From the NCBI GenBank assembly GCA_002362735.1, contig DEUU01000223.1:1-19499 (forward strand): a DNA stretch of 19,499 nucleotides, in the 5' to 3' direction. This stretch comes from Dehalococcoidia bacterium UBA3254. GTDB taxonomy: Bacteria > Chloroflexota > Dehalococcoidia > Dehalococcoidales > UBA3254. Shown in pieces: positions 1 through 9,700 of this stretch. Numbering within the stretch: position 1 is the first letter of the stretch; the number at the start of each line of letters is the position of its first letter. The notes below the pieces were generated by a model, which saw only the letters and a list, made by a program, of their open reading frames with translations, did not search any database and had not been told where the DNA came from. Made by a program: the position numbers and the translations under genes.

Positions 1-182
1 CATTGACTGATGATTTCCTCGATCTTTCCCAGTTCCTTCCGGTCGGTCCCTATTATTTTATCTCCGATGATGCTGGTCGCGGCTATCATCTGAGGATCGA
101 CACCCCCTTCGTCATTATTTTTCTTCTTGATTTTCACACCTTTAAGTTCTTCGCAGCCGGACGGTTTCTTCATGGGGCTCAA
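1..182 (-). CDS. PRC-barrel domain protein, 5' part only (cut by window edge)
   Basis: This reading frame is open from its start to the left edge of the window, so only about the first 60 residues are present. After a Lys-rich leader come residues reading IIGDKIIGTDRKELGKIEEI, which has the look of the first strands of a PRC-barrel domain (a small beta-barrel found in photosynthetic reaction-centre H subunits, in RimM and in many stress-linked bacterial proteins). Two starts are possible in the same frame: TTG at 182-180, with GGAGG (192-188) five bases upstream, or ATG at 173-171, 14 bases from that GGAGG. The TTG has the better spacing, so it is used here. The gene diverges from the BrkB-family gene. 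The role cannot be told from this fragment. Confidence 0.7.
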   Translation of the reverse strand, partial: MSPMKKPSGCEELKGVKIKKKNNDEGGVDPQMIAATSIIGDKIIGTDRKELGKIEEIISQ

Positions 183-239
183 CCGGACCTCCGTTTTATA
201 TAATCTGATGATATTACCGGTAACGATATTCTCCTAAGT

Positions 240-265
240 TAATTATATTTCTTAAAATATAATTA
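240..265. promoter_or_regulatory. AT-rich palindrome in divergent promoter region
   Basis: Eleven-base arms (240-250 and 255-265) are perfectly complementary around a 4-base centre CTTA. The element contains TATAAT on the plus strand (258-263) and on the minus strand (242-247), so it could supply -10 boxes for both divergent genes. No good -35 box lies at the right distance on either strand, so promoter function is tentative. It may instead be a regulator site. Confidence 0.4.
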
Positions 266-311
266 TAACTGTAATAACAAGTTGCAATATCTGTTTACAG
301 GGGTGGACGAA

Positions 312-1247
312 ATGAAACAACAGGATTCCTTTATAAAACGTATGACAAAGAGAGTGATGAAAATACGTGATCGAGCCTATCGGATCGGATTCGTCAATTT
401 CATCATTAGAGTTATGACGCAAATGGGAGAAGACAATGGCACCAACCTGGCGGCTGCGATCGCTTACTACGGTTTTCTTTCGCTATTCCCCTTGATTTTA
501 GGTATTATCGGATTGCTGGGCCTTTTTTTACCTTCACAGGAAATTCAACAACGTATCCTTTCTGTAGTCCAGGAGAATTTACCCAAAGCTTCAGACATCG
601 TGGTCTCCAACATCCAGAACGTGATTCATTTCAGAGGCACGCTGGGAATAATCGCGATCATCGGCCTTTTATGGTCCGGCAGCGGGGTAATGGCGGCTCT
701 GGATAACGCTATCAACCGGGCCTGGGATATCCCGCGAATGCTTCAATTCTATATAAGAAAACCGCGAGATATCGGGCTAACGCTGGGTGTTGGACTGCTG
801 TTTCTTCTTTCTATCGGAACCAGCGAGGTTTTTTCGGTGGTCCGTCTCAGCGACTGGCCGATCATTGGCGCTTATTCCGTCCGGTTCGGTACACGGGTCA
901 TCTCCTTTTTACTTATTTTCACGGTCTTTTTAATACTCTTTAAACTGATGCCCAACACGAAGACCTACTGGCGACATGTCTGGCCCGGGGCATTATTGAC
1001 CGCCATATTTTTCGAAGTCGGCCGCAGCCTTTTTGTTTATTACATCAACAACTACACCAATTATCAGCTGGTATACGGCACGGTCGGCTCCATCATCGCC
1101 ATCATGATCTGGATCTATTATTCAGCGGTAATCCTTATACTGGGAGCAGAATCGACGGCGGAATACAGCCGGATGCGCCGTGGAGTAAACCGTGGAGTCC
1201 GACCTCAATCTGTCGCTAAGCCGGCGGCACCTCCGGCAGGGGCTTAG
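312..1247 (+). CDS. YihY/virulence factor BrkB family membrane protein
   Basis: This 311-aa polytopic membrane protein belongs to the YihY/BrkB family. It has about six hydrophobic segments. The family-typical stretch NLAAAIAYYGFLSLFPLIL lies near residues 40-60, followed by a conserved SGSGVMAALDNAINRAWDI region and a late YGTVGSIIAIMIWIYYSA helix. The family is widespread and its biochemical function is not settled; proposals include transport or envelope roles. ATG at 312 is chosen because AGGGG (299-303) sits eight bases upstream; the frame stays open up to a TTG at 282 and has a GTG at 303. The tail is basic and rich in Pro and Ala, probably cytoplasmic. Its last 32 bases overlap the end of the convergent LigD-type gene. 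Confidence 0.9.
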   Translation: MKQQDSFIKRMTKRVMKIRDRAYRIGFVNFIIRVMTQMGEDNGTNLAAAIAYYGFLSLFPLILGIIGLLGLFLPSQEIQQRILSVVQENLPKASDIVVSNIQNVIHFRGTLGIIAIIGLLWSGSGVMAALDNAINRAWDIPRMLQFYIRKPRDIGLTLGVGLLFLLSIGTSEVFSVVRLSDWPIIGAYSVRFGTRVISFLLIFTVFLILFKLMPNTKTYWRHVWPGALLTAIFFEVGRSLFVYYINNYTNYQLVYGTVGSIIAIMIWIYYSAVILILGAESTAEYSRMRRGVNRGVRPQSVAKPAAPPAGA

Positions 1248-2157
1248 TCAATCTCATTTCATTTAATTTCCGGCGGGCAGAGTTCAGGGATTGAGGATGA
1301 AGGTTGATTTCCTTCCAGGGGTCTCCAATCTGGTCCAGACGCTTGAAGATGTTGCGGATATGGTAGGTCTGAGCATTCAGCTTTTTTTCTTTCAATTCTT
1401 CCCATAATAGCGGCGCTGCTACGGGAGCCCCGTTTCGAGCCCGAACTGCGTACGGAGCCACCGCCGTGTGGGCGTAGGCATTTCTCAGAGTATCGATAAA
1501 CAGACGTCCTTTTCTTTTATCCTTACGCTGTTCAGTGGTATATTTCTCGGGCTCCCACCCGGTTATCACTCCCGCAATTTCCCGGGCCAGCATTCGAACT
1601 TTTTCAAAGGGTTCCGCCGGGTCAAGAGGTACTACCACATGCATTCCGTGAGATCCGGTGGTCTTCAAATAAGACTCTAAACCGAGATCATCCAGGATAG
1701 ATTTTAATAACCTGGCACCCTGACGGACTGGCTCAAATTCATCTCCCGGCGGGTCCAGATCAAAAATCATTTGATCCGGATTCTCAATCTGGTCCACACG
1801 GCTCAGCCAGACATGCGGAGTGATGCAATTCTGTTCCGCCATATAGACCAGGCTGGCTGTATCATCGCATACCATATGTGTCAATGTGCCGCCCTCTTTC
1901 TTCACGGTGACACGGTTGATCCAGGGCGGGAAATAGGATGGAATTTTTTGCTGGTAAAAGCCCCTGGTCTGGATGCTACCGTGAAACCGGTACATTGTGA
2001 TCGGCCTTCCGGTTAAATGACGGACCATGACTCCAGCTACCTTTCGGTAGTAATCCACAAATTCTCCTTTGGTGATGTCATGATCCGGAAAAAGAATCTT
2101 CCCCGGATGGGTGATCTCAATCTCCCGGAGGCCTATTTTCAAGCTTGTTTTTTCCAT
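1216..2157 (-). CDS. ligD: Stand-alone LigD-type primase-polymerase (LigD Pol domain)
   Basis: This 313-aa protein matches the polymerase (archaeo-eukaryotic primase-like) domain of LigD, which fills gaps and adds nucleotides at double-strand breaks during Ku-dependent end joining. Visible signatures are ITHPGKILFP at the N-terminus, the metal-binding DLDP (Asp133 and Asp135), TTGSHGMHVVVPLDP (residues 167-180) and a third acidic position in FIDTLRN (Asp222), followed by APYAVRARNGAPVAAPL. The length fits a Pol domain alone; there is no ligase or phosphoesterase domain and neither Ku nor a ligase lies in the window. It starts 26 bases after the UbiB-like gene on the same strand, so the two are probably cotranscribed. 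No clear Shine-Dalgarno precedes the ATG. The symbol refers to the Pol domain only. Confidence 0.9.
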   Translation of the reverse strand: MEKTSLKIGLREIEITHPGKILFPDHDITKGEFVDYYRKVAGVMVRHLTGRPITMYRFHGSIQTRGFYQQKIPSYFPPWINRVTVKKEGGTLTHMVCDDTASLVYMAEQNCITPHVWLSRVDQIENPDQMIFDLDPPGDEFEPVRQGARLLKSILDDLGLESYLKTTGSHGMHVVVPLDPAEPFEKVRMLAREIAGVITGWEPEKYTTEQRKDKRKGRLFIDTLRNAYAHTAVAPYAVRARNGAPVAAPLLWEELKEKKLNAQTYHIRNIFKRLDQIGDPWKEINLHPQSLNSARRKLNEMRLTKPLPEVPPA

Positions 2158-2182
2158 ATTCGTAATATCATCGATTTGAAAG

Positions 2183-3856
2183 TCACCGGATCAATAGTGA
2201 AATGATCAAAATAATTGCCAGGATCGTCGAAAGTCCGAAACCGACTACTCCCAAAACAGGAATACTGCCTATGAGCGGCGGAACCCCGGAAAGTACCATC
2301 AACGATGAAGAGATCAGGAGAGCCGCTAACAATAAAGTTAAAGCGATATGGTGGGTGACCTGGTGCAGCGTTTTTCTGAGCGGCTCAAGACCCACGTGTT
2401 CAAATTCGATCTTGACCCGTCCTTTTTTCAGCTGATCGAGTACAATGCTGGCATCATAAGGCAAATCCTTCAAAAAATTGAGGGAATCAACGATAGATAG
2501 GTAGGCCTGTCTGGTCTGATGCACCGGATTGAAGTCTTTAAGGACCAGTCTCCTGGAATAAGGCCTGGCAGCCTGAACCAGCTCAAACTCCGGGTCCAAC
2601 CTGCGGGCCACGTCTTCCAGTGTCGCGATGGACTTGAAGAGCCAGATCAGGTGAGTGGGAAAGCGGGCGTTGTGCCTTTGGAGAAGCTGCAATAATCTCA
2701 AGAACACATTTCCCAGCCTGACTTCGCTAAGAGTTGTCTGGCTGAATTCCTGGATTATAAGTGAAACGTCGACTTCCAATGTCTCGGCGTCAATGACCTC
2801 GTTGGACTCAATTAAAGACAGCAGCGCCCGGGCAGTCCTGGCTTCATCATTTTCCGCCATAAAGTAAAGCAGCTTTCCCATCCTTTCCCGGTAGCGCGTG
2901 GAAAGTCGTCCCATCATCCCGTAGTCCAGGAGGCAAAGGATATCGCCAGGTAAAATCAGCAGGTTACCCGGATGAGGATCCGCATGGAAAAATCCATGCT
3001 CCAGGGCGGACCGGAAACTGATATCCGACCCTCTCCTGGCCAGTAATTTTAAGTCGTATCCTTCCTGCTCTAATCTTTCGATGTCAGAGATATTGATGCC
3101 TTCAATATACTCCATAATCAACACCCTTCGAGTACAACAATGTTCGGGGAACACCTCAGGTACATGCACCCAGGGGGTATTTGCAAAATTATGAGCAAAG
3201 CGCCGCATATTGTTGGCCTCCAGGCGGAAGTCCACCTCCCGGCGGATATTCTCGGAAAATTCTCTGACCAGGCCCACCGGGTTAATCACGTATAAACTCT
3301 GGAGGTAACGGTCCATCAGTACTGCCAGGTTTTGCATAATATCCAGATCAACGTCAATGACCTCGGTAATATGAGGCCGCTGGATTTTAAAAACGACCTC
3401 TTTTCCCTTGATCGAAGCCCGGTGCACCTGGGCTAAAGAGGCTGCCGCCAGAGGTGTGGCATCGAATGAATCACAGATTTCCGAGATCGGTTTTTTTAGT
3501 TCCGACTCTACTACCTGGATGGCAACCCCGGTCGGCATGGGAGCCACTCGATTTTGAAGTTTTTCCAGTTCAACGATTATATTTTGGGGGACAATATCCG
3601 GGCGGGTACTGAGCATTTGGCCCAGCTTGACAAAGGTCGGTCCCAGGTCTTCCAAAGCCTGCCGCAATCGCTGAGCCGTAGACAACTGTTCAAACTTATG
3701 CTCACGATGCAGAAGTTTCTTTTCAATGTTGACATACTCCCAAAAACGGATCTGGCCAAAAAATTCGCCGAAACCATATTTTGTTAGAATTCCGACTACC
3801 TGACGGTAACGCCGTAAATGTTTATAAGCTAAACCCGGAGTGATAATCCTGGGCAT
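2183..3856 (-). CDS. UbiB/AarF (ABC1) family atypical protein kinase
   Basis: This 557-aa protein is a full-length member of the UbiB/ABC1/ADCK family of atypical kinases, which support quinone biosynthesis or lipid homeostasis in bacteria and organelles. The family marks are intact: KLGQ at 77-80 in the inhibitory N-terminal extension, the Ala-rich nucleotide loop around 137-145, the catalytic-site Lys157 (VVFK), HADPHPGN at 291-298 and the metal-binding DYG at 311-313. Two hydrophobic helices lie at the C-terminus (about 508-556), as in UbiB, so membrane attachment is likely. ATG at 3856 has AGGA six bases upstream. It is probably the first gene of an operon with the LigD-type polymerase. 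No other quinone-biosynthesis gene lies nearby, so the substrate pathway cannot be read from context. Confidence 0.9.
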   Translation of the reverse strand: MPRIITPGLAYKHLRRYRQVVGILTKYGFGEFFGQIRFWEYVNIEKKLLHREHKFEQLSTAQRLRQALEDLGPTFVKLGQMLSTRPDIVPQNIIVELEKLQNRVAPMPTGVAIQVVESELKKPISEICDSFDATPLAAASLAQVHRASIKGKEVVFKIQRPHITEVIDVDLDIMQNLAVLMDRYLQSLYVINPVGLVREFSENIRREVDFRLEANNMRRFAHNFANTPWVHVPEVFPEHCCTRRVLIMEYIEGINISDIERLEQEGYDLKLLARRGSDISFRSALEHGFFHADPHPGNLLILPGDILCLLDYGMMGRLSTRYRERMGKLLYFMAENDEARTARALLSLIESNEVIDAETLEVDVSLIIQEFSQTTLSEVRLGNVFLRLLQLLQRHNARFPTHLIWLFKSIATLEDVARRLDPEFELVQAARPYSRRLVLKDFNPVHQTRQAYLSIVDSLNFLKDLPYDASIVLDQLKKGRVKIEFEHVGLEPLRKTLHQVTHHIALTLLLAALLISSSLMVLSGVPPLIGSIPVLGVVGFGLSTILAIILIISLLIR

Positions 3857-4213
3857 TTATAATCCTTCATAAAAAGTGATGGAAACTTTAAGGAAGTCCA
3901 ATATAACATATTTCTCATTATTATTCTATGTCATCTATTGAGAAAGCGCCTGCACCCTCCGGCTGGAGTTATCAGCAATATTTGATTGTTAAAAACTAAA
4001 GTACCAGAGGAAAATGACCAACTTGCCATATCCTTACCAAGGTATCAGGAGCTATAATTTTATCTTACATGGGTTGATTGGAGCCATTTAATCCATCTAT
4101 ATGGACTACTGTCAATACGAAGAGGATCAAACATCGATTACTCGGACTCAAAGTAGGAGTCAGCTCAAACCTGGTCGAATCTCTTCAAGGTTACAGGCAG
4201 ATTGGAGATTTGA
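3857..4213. other. Intergenic region between divergent genes, no convincing gene
   Basis: This gap separates the UbiB-like gene (minus) from the HD-GYP gene (plus) and should hold promoters for both. A TATAAT occurs on the plus strand in GAGCTATAATTTT near 4050 and a TATATT on the minus strand near 3905, but neither has a good -35 box at 16-18 bases. A 25-codon open frame (4014-4091, plus) has a GAGG just upstream of its ATG; I do not call it. No tRNA, riboswitch or mobile-element signature was recognised. Confidence 0.5.
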
Positions 4214-6247
4214 TTGGATTTATATCAGATTATCCCGTTAATTGAGATTGTATTCAGTTTAGCCTTACTCACCGTGTTGATCATTCTGGGAAGACATCAT
4301 AACGCGAGAAAGCCTTTCATTTTGTTTTTGAGCTTTATGGCCTTATGGGGCCTGTTTATTTTCCTCATGCGTTCTACCTCCGACCTTTCACAGGCCTTTT
4401 TCTGGGAGAAATTCGTTTTCGTTTGTATTTTGAGCGTAGTCATTTCCTTTTTCTGGTTCACCTTAAGATTCACGGGGACAAAGGTCAGCAAAAAAACCGT
4501 CTACCCAATCATCGGAGGTTACGTACTGATCATCGCCCTGGTTCCTACCGGACTCATCATCCAGGGCCTGCAAAACCTCTGGTACGGGAAAGCTCCTGTT
4601 ATCGGTCCGCTATTTTTTCTTTTTGTCCTGTATTCCTATACCTCCATCATAGTTTGTCTTTTAATGTTATTAAAACGTTTCCGGAAATCCAGGAATACCG
4701 ATGAAAGAACCCGCGACCAATATATTATCGCCGGAATAGCTGTGACGCTCATCGGCAGCACATCAGACTACTTACCCGCTATCGGAATCGGTATATATCC
4801 TCTCGGCATCATAGGAAATATTTTGTTCTGCATTCTGACCACGATCGCAATGCTCAAATACGGGCTGCTGGAAATACGGATGGTCCTGCGTAAAGGCATC
4901 GCCTACTCCCTCATCAGTATGTTCATTTTCGGAGTTTTTGGCAGCATCATAGTACTGATCTCAACGGTATTTCAAAATACGATTAATCCATTGTCTTTAA
5001 CAATCACCGTCACGACTGTATTTTTAATTGCCGCTATTTTTCAACCTCTTTTAATGCAATTGCAGCATCTCGTCGATCGGTGGTTTTTCAGACAAAGATA
5101 CAACTACCTTCAAGATCTAAAGCAGTTCGCAAAGGCAAAGGATGATAATCTGGATTTAAGCCAACTTACAGCATCCGTGGCGACCAAAATAGCGAACAGT
5201 ATGCAAAGCGAATCCGTCCATCTTCTTCTTCCATCGCAAACCAATAAGGATTTTGTGGTTTTTGCCTCTACGGGACAGAAATCGCTGGAAAACGTTTCTT
5301 TTCCTTCCAACGCCCCCCTGGCTATTACCATGAAATATCAGGTTAGAATTGTTGATCGCAGTGAAATAGAAATTATTCCCGCTTTTCGAAGCCTGCCCGA
5401 GAATGAGAGGAGAGTACTGCGGGATAACAACATTGAACTATTAATGCCTTTGAAAAAGGATGAACTCTTTGTAGGAATGTTGCTTCTAGGTCGCAAATTT
5501 TCCGGGGCACCTTACACTAATGAAGATAAAAACCTGTTACATTCGGTTTCTTCCGATCTAGCCGCCAGAATTGACAACGCCTCCCGTTTTAACCATATTA
5601 TCCAGGCGCACAACGAACTCCAGAGGACTATGGAAGGCGTAATTTCCGCTATTTCTGCCGTAGTGGAAACGAGAGACCCGTATACCGCCGGGCATCAGCG
5701 GCGGGTAGCCGAACTGGCCCGGGCGATCGCCGGCGAAATGGGACTTTCCGAATGGCAAAAGAAAGGCATCTATATTATTGGACTCCTGCACGATGTTGGG
5801 AAAATAGCCGTACCCGCCGAAATCCTCAGTAAACCGGGTAAAATAAGCCAATTTGAATTCAGCATTATCAAAAATCATTCAAGGGCAGGTTATGAGATCC
5901 TGGAGAAAGTCGAATTTCCCTGGCCGGTGGCCAAGGCCATTCTTCAGCATCATGAACGGCTAAATGGTTCCGGATATCCGGAAGGACTATCCGGTGATCA
6001 AATCATCCTGGAGGCCAAAATATTAGGAGTCGCTGATGTAGTTGAAGCCATGTCTTCTCACCGTCCATATAGGCCGGCTTTAGGAGTTGAAAGCGCTTTA
6101 AAGGAAATTAAATTACAGAGAGGCAACCTCTATGACCGCTCCGTGGTGGAGGCCTGCCTGAATCTCCTCCAGGGCAGTCAGTTTACATTTGAGAAACTTA
6201 TGTCAGCGGCTGACCAGCCGGAAACCGCTCTGTCTAAATCATGTTAG
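4214..6247 (+). CDS. Membrane HD-GYP domain c-di-GMP phosphodiesterase with GAF domain
   Basis: This 677-aa protein has three parts. Residues 1 to about 285 carry roughly seven to eight hydrophobic helices resembling the 7TM sensor of some histidine kinases. About 310-460 looks like a GAF domain. About 475-660 is an HD-GYP domain with VETRDPYTAGHQRRV, HDVGK (His526, Asp527) and GSGYPEGL (GYP at 587-589), plus the family's DVVEAM...RPYRPA segment. Intact HD and GYP motifs indicate a phosphodiesterase that degrades cyclic di-GMP, controlled by a membrane or ligand signal. The start is a TTG at 4214 with GGAG (4204-4207) six bases upstream; no other nearby start codon in this frame has such a site. 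No GGDEF gene lies in the window. The RRM gene follows about 70 bases downstream on the same strand. Confidence 0.9.
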   Translation: MDLYQIIPLIEIVFSLALLTVLIILGRHHNARKPFILFLSFMALWGLFIFLMRSTSDLSQAFFWEKFVFVCILSVVISFFWFTLRFTGTKVSKKTVYPIIGGYVLIIALVPTGLIIQGLQNLWYGKAPVIGPLFFLFVLYSYTSIIVCLLMLLKRFRKSRNTDERTRDQYIIAGIAVTLIGSTSDYLPAIGIGIYPLGIIGNILFCILTTIAMLKYGLLEIRMVLRKGIAYSLISMFIFGVFGSIIVLISTVFQNTINPLSLTITVTTVFLIAAIFQPLLMQLQHLVDRWFFRQRYNYLQDLKQFAKAKDDNLDLSQLTASVATKIANSMQSESVHLLLPSQTNKDFVVFASTGQKSLENVSFPSNAPLAITMKYQVRIVDRSEIEIIPAFRSLPENERRVLRDNNIELLMPLKKDELFVGMLLLGRKFSGAPYTNEDKNLLHSVSSDLAARIDNASRFNHIIQAHNELQRTMEGVISAISAVVETRDPYTAGHQRRVAELARAIAGEMGLSEWQKKGIYIIGLLHDVGKIAVPAEILSKPGKISQFEFSIIKNHSRAGYEILEKVEFPWPVAKAILQHHERLNGSGYPEGLSGDQIILEAKILGVADVVEAMSSHRPYRPALGVESALKEIKLQRGNLYDRSVVEACLNLLQGSQFTFEKLMSAADQPETALSKSC

Positions 6248-6320
6248 AATGATAATTATGAGGGTCAGCATTCCACCGACGTTCTGGTTTTAAGGATGGT
6301 TGGGGAGGAGGAGAGATGGC

Positions 6321-6629
6321 ATGAGGATATATGTAGGTAATCTGGCCTACGACGTTACTGAGGATGAGTTGAAAGAGCAATTTACCGGTTATGGAGAGGT
6401 GACATCCGTTTCGATACCGATAGACCGGGACAGCGGGAGATCCAGAGGTTACGGTTTTGTGGATATGCCGAACCAGGAGCAAGGCGAAGCCGCTGTTCTC
6501 GCGCTTAATGGGAAATCTTATAAAGACCGGAAGCTTACCGTAAATGAAGCGCGACCCAGAGCGGAAGCTGGTGGGTTCCGGGGCGGAAGCCGGGGGGGTG
6601 GAGGCGGCCGGGGTGGTAGGAGATTCTAA
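6321..6629 (+). CDS. RRM-domain RNA-binding protein with Gly/Arg-rich tail
   Basis: This 102-aa protein is a single RNA recognition motif. RNP2 is IYVGNL (3-8) and RNP1 is RGYGFVDM (42-49), with the RRM ending near residue 78. The last 20 residues are a Gly/Arg-rich RGG-like tail. The architecture matches bacterial glycine-rich RNA-binding proteins known from cyanobacteria and other phyla, often linked to cold or stress response and mRNA binding. ATG at 6321 is chosen because a purine-rich run containing GGAGGAGGAGAG lies just upstream. The same frame is open further upstream to a TTG at 6300, but that start would place the ribosome-binding run inside the gene. The gene ends nine bases before a strong terminator hairpin. 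Confidence 0.93.
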   Translation: MRIYVGNLAYDVTEDELKEQFTGYGEVTSVSIPIDRDSGRSRGYGFVDMPNQEQGEAAVLALNGKSYKDRKLTVNEARPRAEAGGFRGGSRGGGGGRGGRRF

Positions 6630-6638
6630 CTCTTAATA

Positions 6639-6680
6639 AAATGTGGTTCTGAAAATTATTCAGAACCACATTTATTTTTT
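6639..6680 (+). terminator. Rho-independent terminator after the RRM gene, probably bidirectional
   Basis: A perfect 15-bp stem (6639-6653 pairing with 6659-6673) closes a five-base AATTA loop and is followed on the plus strand by A then seven T. Read on the minus strand the stem is also followed by a T-rich run (TTTTATTAA), so it may also stop transcription arriving from the convergent 1070-aa surface-protein gene, whose stop codon is 26 bases away. Confidence 0.9.
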
Positions 6681-6706
6681 TGCTGACTCACCGATCTTTC
6701 CAGACG

Positions 6707-9700
6707 CTAGGTATTTAACCGATTAAACTGACTAAAAGCATTCAATAATCGGCTTCTCTGGACGTCTAACTGGGTAATCATGCCGACTACATCTCTCGCC
6801 TTGTCATTGTTCCTGTAGCTCCGGCGTAGCTTTAGATGCAGAGTCCTGAAATTAGCTGTATTTTGTTCTGCGGTAGCCCTGACCAGAGGACCGGCAAAGG
6901 GTGTATTTTGTTCACCAAACAAATCAAACATGTCCATCCCATCCGGAGATTGACCATCAGGTTTAACTGAATAATCCCTGTCCGAAGGCTCGCGCAGGTA
7001 TTTCCCCAGGAACCAGCTTACCGTATCAGTATAAACCGCAGAAACAAATGCCCACCCGCCACTATTCAGAATATCCACACCAGATTCTCCGTTCGTATCT
7101 TTATAGATATCCTGGAGTAATCTAATGGACTCGGCAGCAGTATGGTTGACGGATTCTATATAAGAATTCAAGTCCTGTAATATAGGCTGTCCTTCCAGCA
7201 GAACCTGCAAGTCCATAAAGGTCGGATGCTTCATCCACGCCGGCTCGTACCGGACTTGAATTTCATCTTTCAATAATTGCGAATAAAGAGTTGATGAGCC
7301 GCTATTTCCTCCATCATTCTCAGCCAGGTCAATCAGCCAGTCAGTATTATTACCCGGTTCAATCAGCGGCAAGGACTTCGCAAAGTCGATAATAACTTTC
7401 AAACGGGCCTGGTCTTCAGAAGAAAGAGACTTCGTACCCTTAGGCTGTTGAGGAGCCTGGGGCAGAGCCAGTCTCCACGGCAAAGCCCGGCGCCTTGCAG
7501 AATCCTCTGACTCAATGGTGCGATATTCTGCATTTACCACTTCGGGTACTACGATTTCAGGCATCGCTGCACCGGCAGAAACTCTCCTCTGTCTCAAGCG
7601 CCTTATGATCAGAAAGTAGGCAGCCACGGCTAAAACTGCGACGGCCGCCATGATAATCAGTATCAGCACAGCCATTGACATGACCCCGGACTTGATTGTC
7701 CAGGGAGCCATCCAGTCACTGGCGTTACCCGCGGCGTCTACTGCCTTGACCCGCCAGTAATACGTTCCCTGAGGCAAGGCTTCCGCTTTGGAAAGAGTAC
7801 AACGGGTGTTGTTAAGATTAGTCTTATCCACAATCGGGTTAGAAAATTCAGGATCACTGTCTATCTGAAGCTCGTAGCTCACCGCGCTTTCCGACACGGC
7901 TGCCGACCAGCGGAAGGTCGGAGTAGCGTTTCCGGTCAGTCCGATGGTTTCTCCATCTGCCGGGGAAGCGGGAACAGGCAGGGTAGGAGGATTACTATTA
8001 ATCGTGAAAGTTTTACTATCCGTATTACTCTGATTATCACTTACGCTAATGATATGAGCGCCGGATGTAGACCTGGGGATGGTAACCACTTTGGTGAAAC
8101 TGCCGGAAGCATCGGTAGTAGCCCTGATACCATTAAACTTCGAAGAATCGTCATCATAAGCGAACTGGACCTGGCTGCCAGCGCCAAAGCCAGACCCTTT
8201 AACCGTGACCGAAGCTCCCACTGGCCCTGATTCAGGCAGGATAGAAATAGAAGCTTTCACTTTCAGGCTGAGACTTCCGAGGCTCAGGTTCTGAGTGACA
8301 GAACCGTTAACTTTAATGGAGTGAGTCCCGGAGGAAAGGGGAGGAATTGTGACAGGAGAGCTCCAGTTGCCTTTGCTATCAGCCGTCACGTTTGAAACCA
8401 CCGGATTATCGTCGACGCTGATAATGATATTCTTCTCGTTAGCCGCAAATCCGGATCCAGTGAGGGTAATGGTGCTGCCCGGACTCGCGGACCCGCTCGC
8501 CTGACTGGAGGCGACATTAGCCTGGGTATTGAAGGTCACTCCAGAAGCGGAGGTAAGCTTTGTCGTAGCTCCCTGAGCGTTGATGACATGACTCACACCC
8601 GCTGCGGAAGGGGGTATCACCAGGGTGGCCGTCCAGGTCCCCTGGGCATCTGCCGTAACCGTGCCCGTGTTGGCCTGCGCGCCATCAAAAGTGACGACAA
8701 TATTTTTTTCATTGGAGGCAAACCCGGTACCGCTGACCGTAACCGAACTGCCCACGGTGCCGCTTGAAGTATTGGTGGAAATACCGGCTCCCAGCGTAAA
8801 GCTGACCGGCGAACTTAGAGCTGCGGTAGATGAGCCGTAAGCATTGATCGGATGCGCTCCAGCTGCCCCGGAAGGCACGGTAAATGTGGTATTCCAGGCC
8901 CCCGTTGAACTCGCGGTAGTCGTGGTGCCTACAGGTTGACCATCGTAAGTCACGGTAATACCGCTTTCACCAGCCCCGAATCCAGAGCCGGTTACCGTGA
9001 TCGAAGTACCAGAGGGACCGCTCGTCTTATTCAAAGCAATGGAGGGACTGACCGTAAAAGACGCCGTCTTGGCGGCAGTGACGCTTCCAGTTACCGTTAT
9101 GGTATGATCGTTATCAGAGGCGGAAGCCGGAATCGTGAAAGATTTGGAAAAGGTGGTGACAGAACTCAGGGTAAAGGTCGGCACGACCGTAGTATTATCG
9201 TATTTAATAGTAACTGTCTCCCCTGAAGTAAACCCTGTACCATTCACATTCACAGAAGTCCCCACATTGCCGCTTGATTTATTAACGCTGATACTGGCGC
9301 TCGAGTTCAGAGTATAACTCACCTCGGGGACATAAGTGGCATCAGTATTATTTCCATAAGCGCCGATATTATATGATCCAGCTGCTATGGAGGGAACGGT
9401 GAAAGAAGCGCTCCAGGCTCCTGCCGAAACTGCCGGGCTGGATGGAGTCAGGGTTACCGCCTGACCGTTAAAAAGCACGGCGATTCCCGTATCTCCGGAA
9501 GCAAAGCCGGTTCCGTTAATAATCACGGTACTGCCGGCAATGCCATTGGCAGGACTGACCGTGATTTTCGGCGTAGAGAATGATTGCGAGGCAGTATGGG
9601 TGGCATCCGTCGAGACGGTAATCGTATGAGGAGTCGAATTCCCGTTATCCGGAACCGTGATCACTACCCCGGTAAAACCTCCTGAAGCATTGGTGGTAGT

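Noticed and set aside
3950..3975. CTCC-GGCT-GGAG hairpin considered as terminator or riboswitch element
   Set aside because: The stem is only four base pairs, with no T-run and no known aptamer pattern.
4014..4091. 25-codon plus-strand open frame with GAGG just before its ATG in the UbiB/HD-GYP gap
   Set aside because: Too short, no recognisable motif, and nothing marks it as a leader peptide (no attenuator structure follows it).
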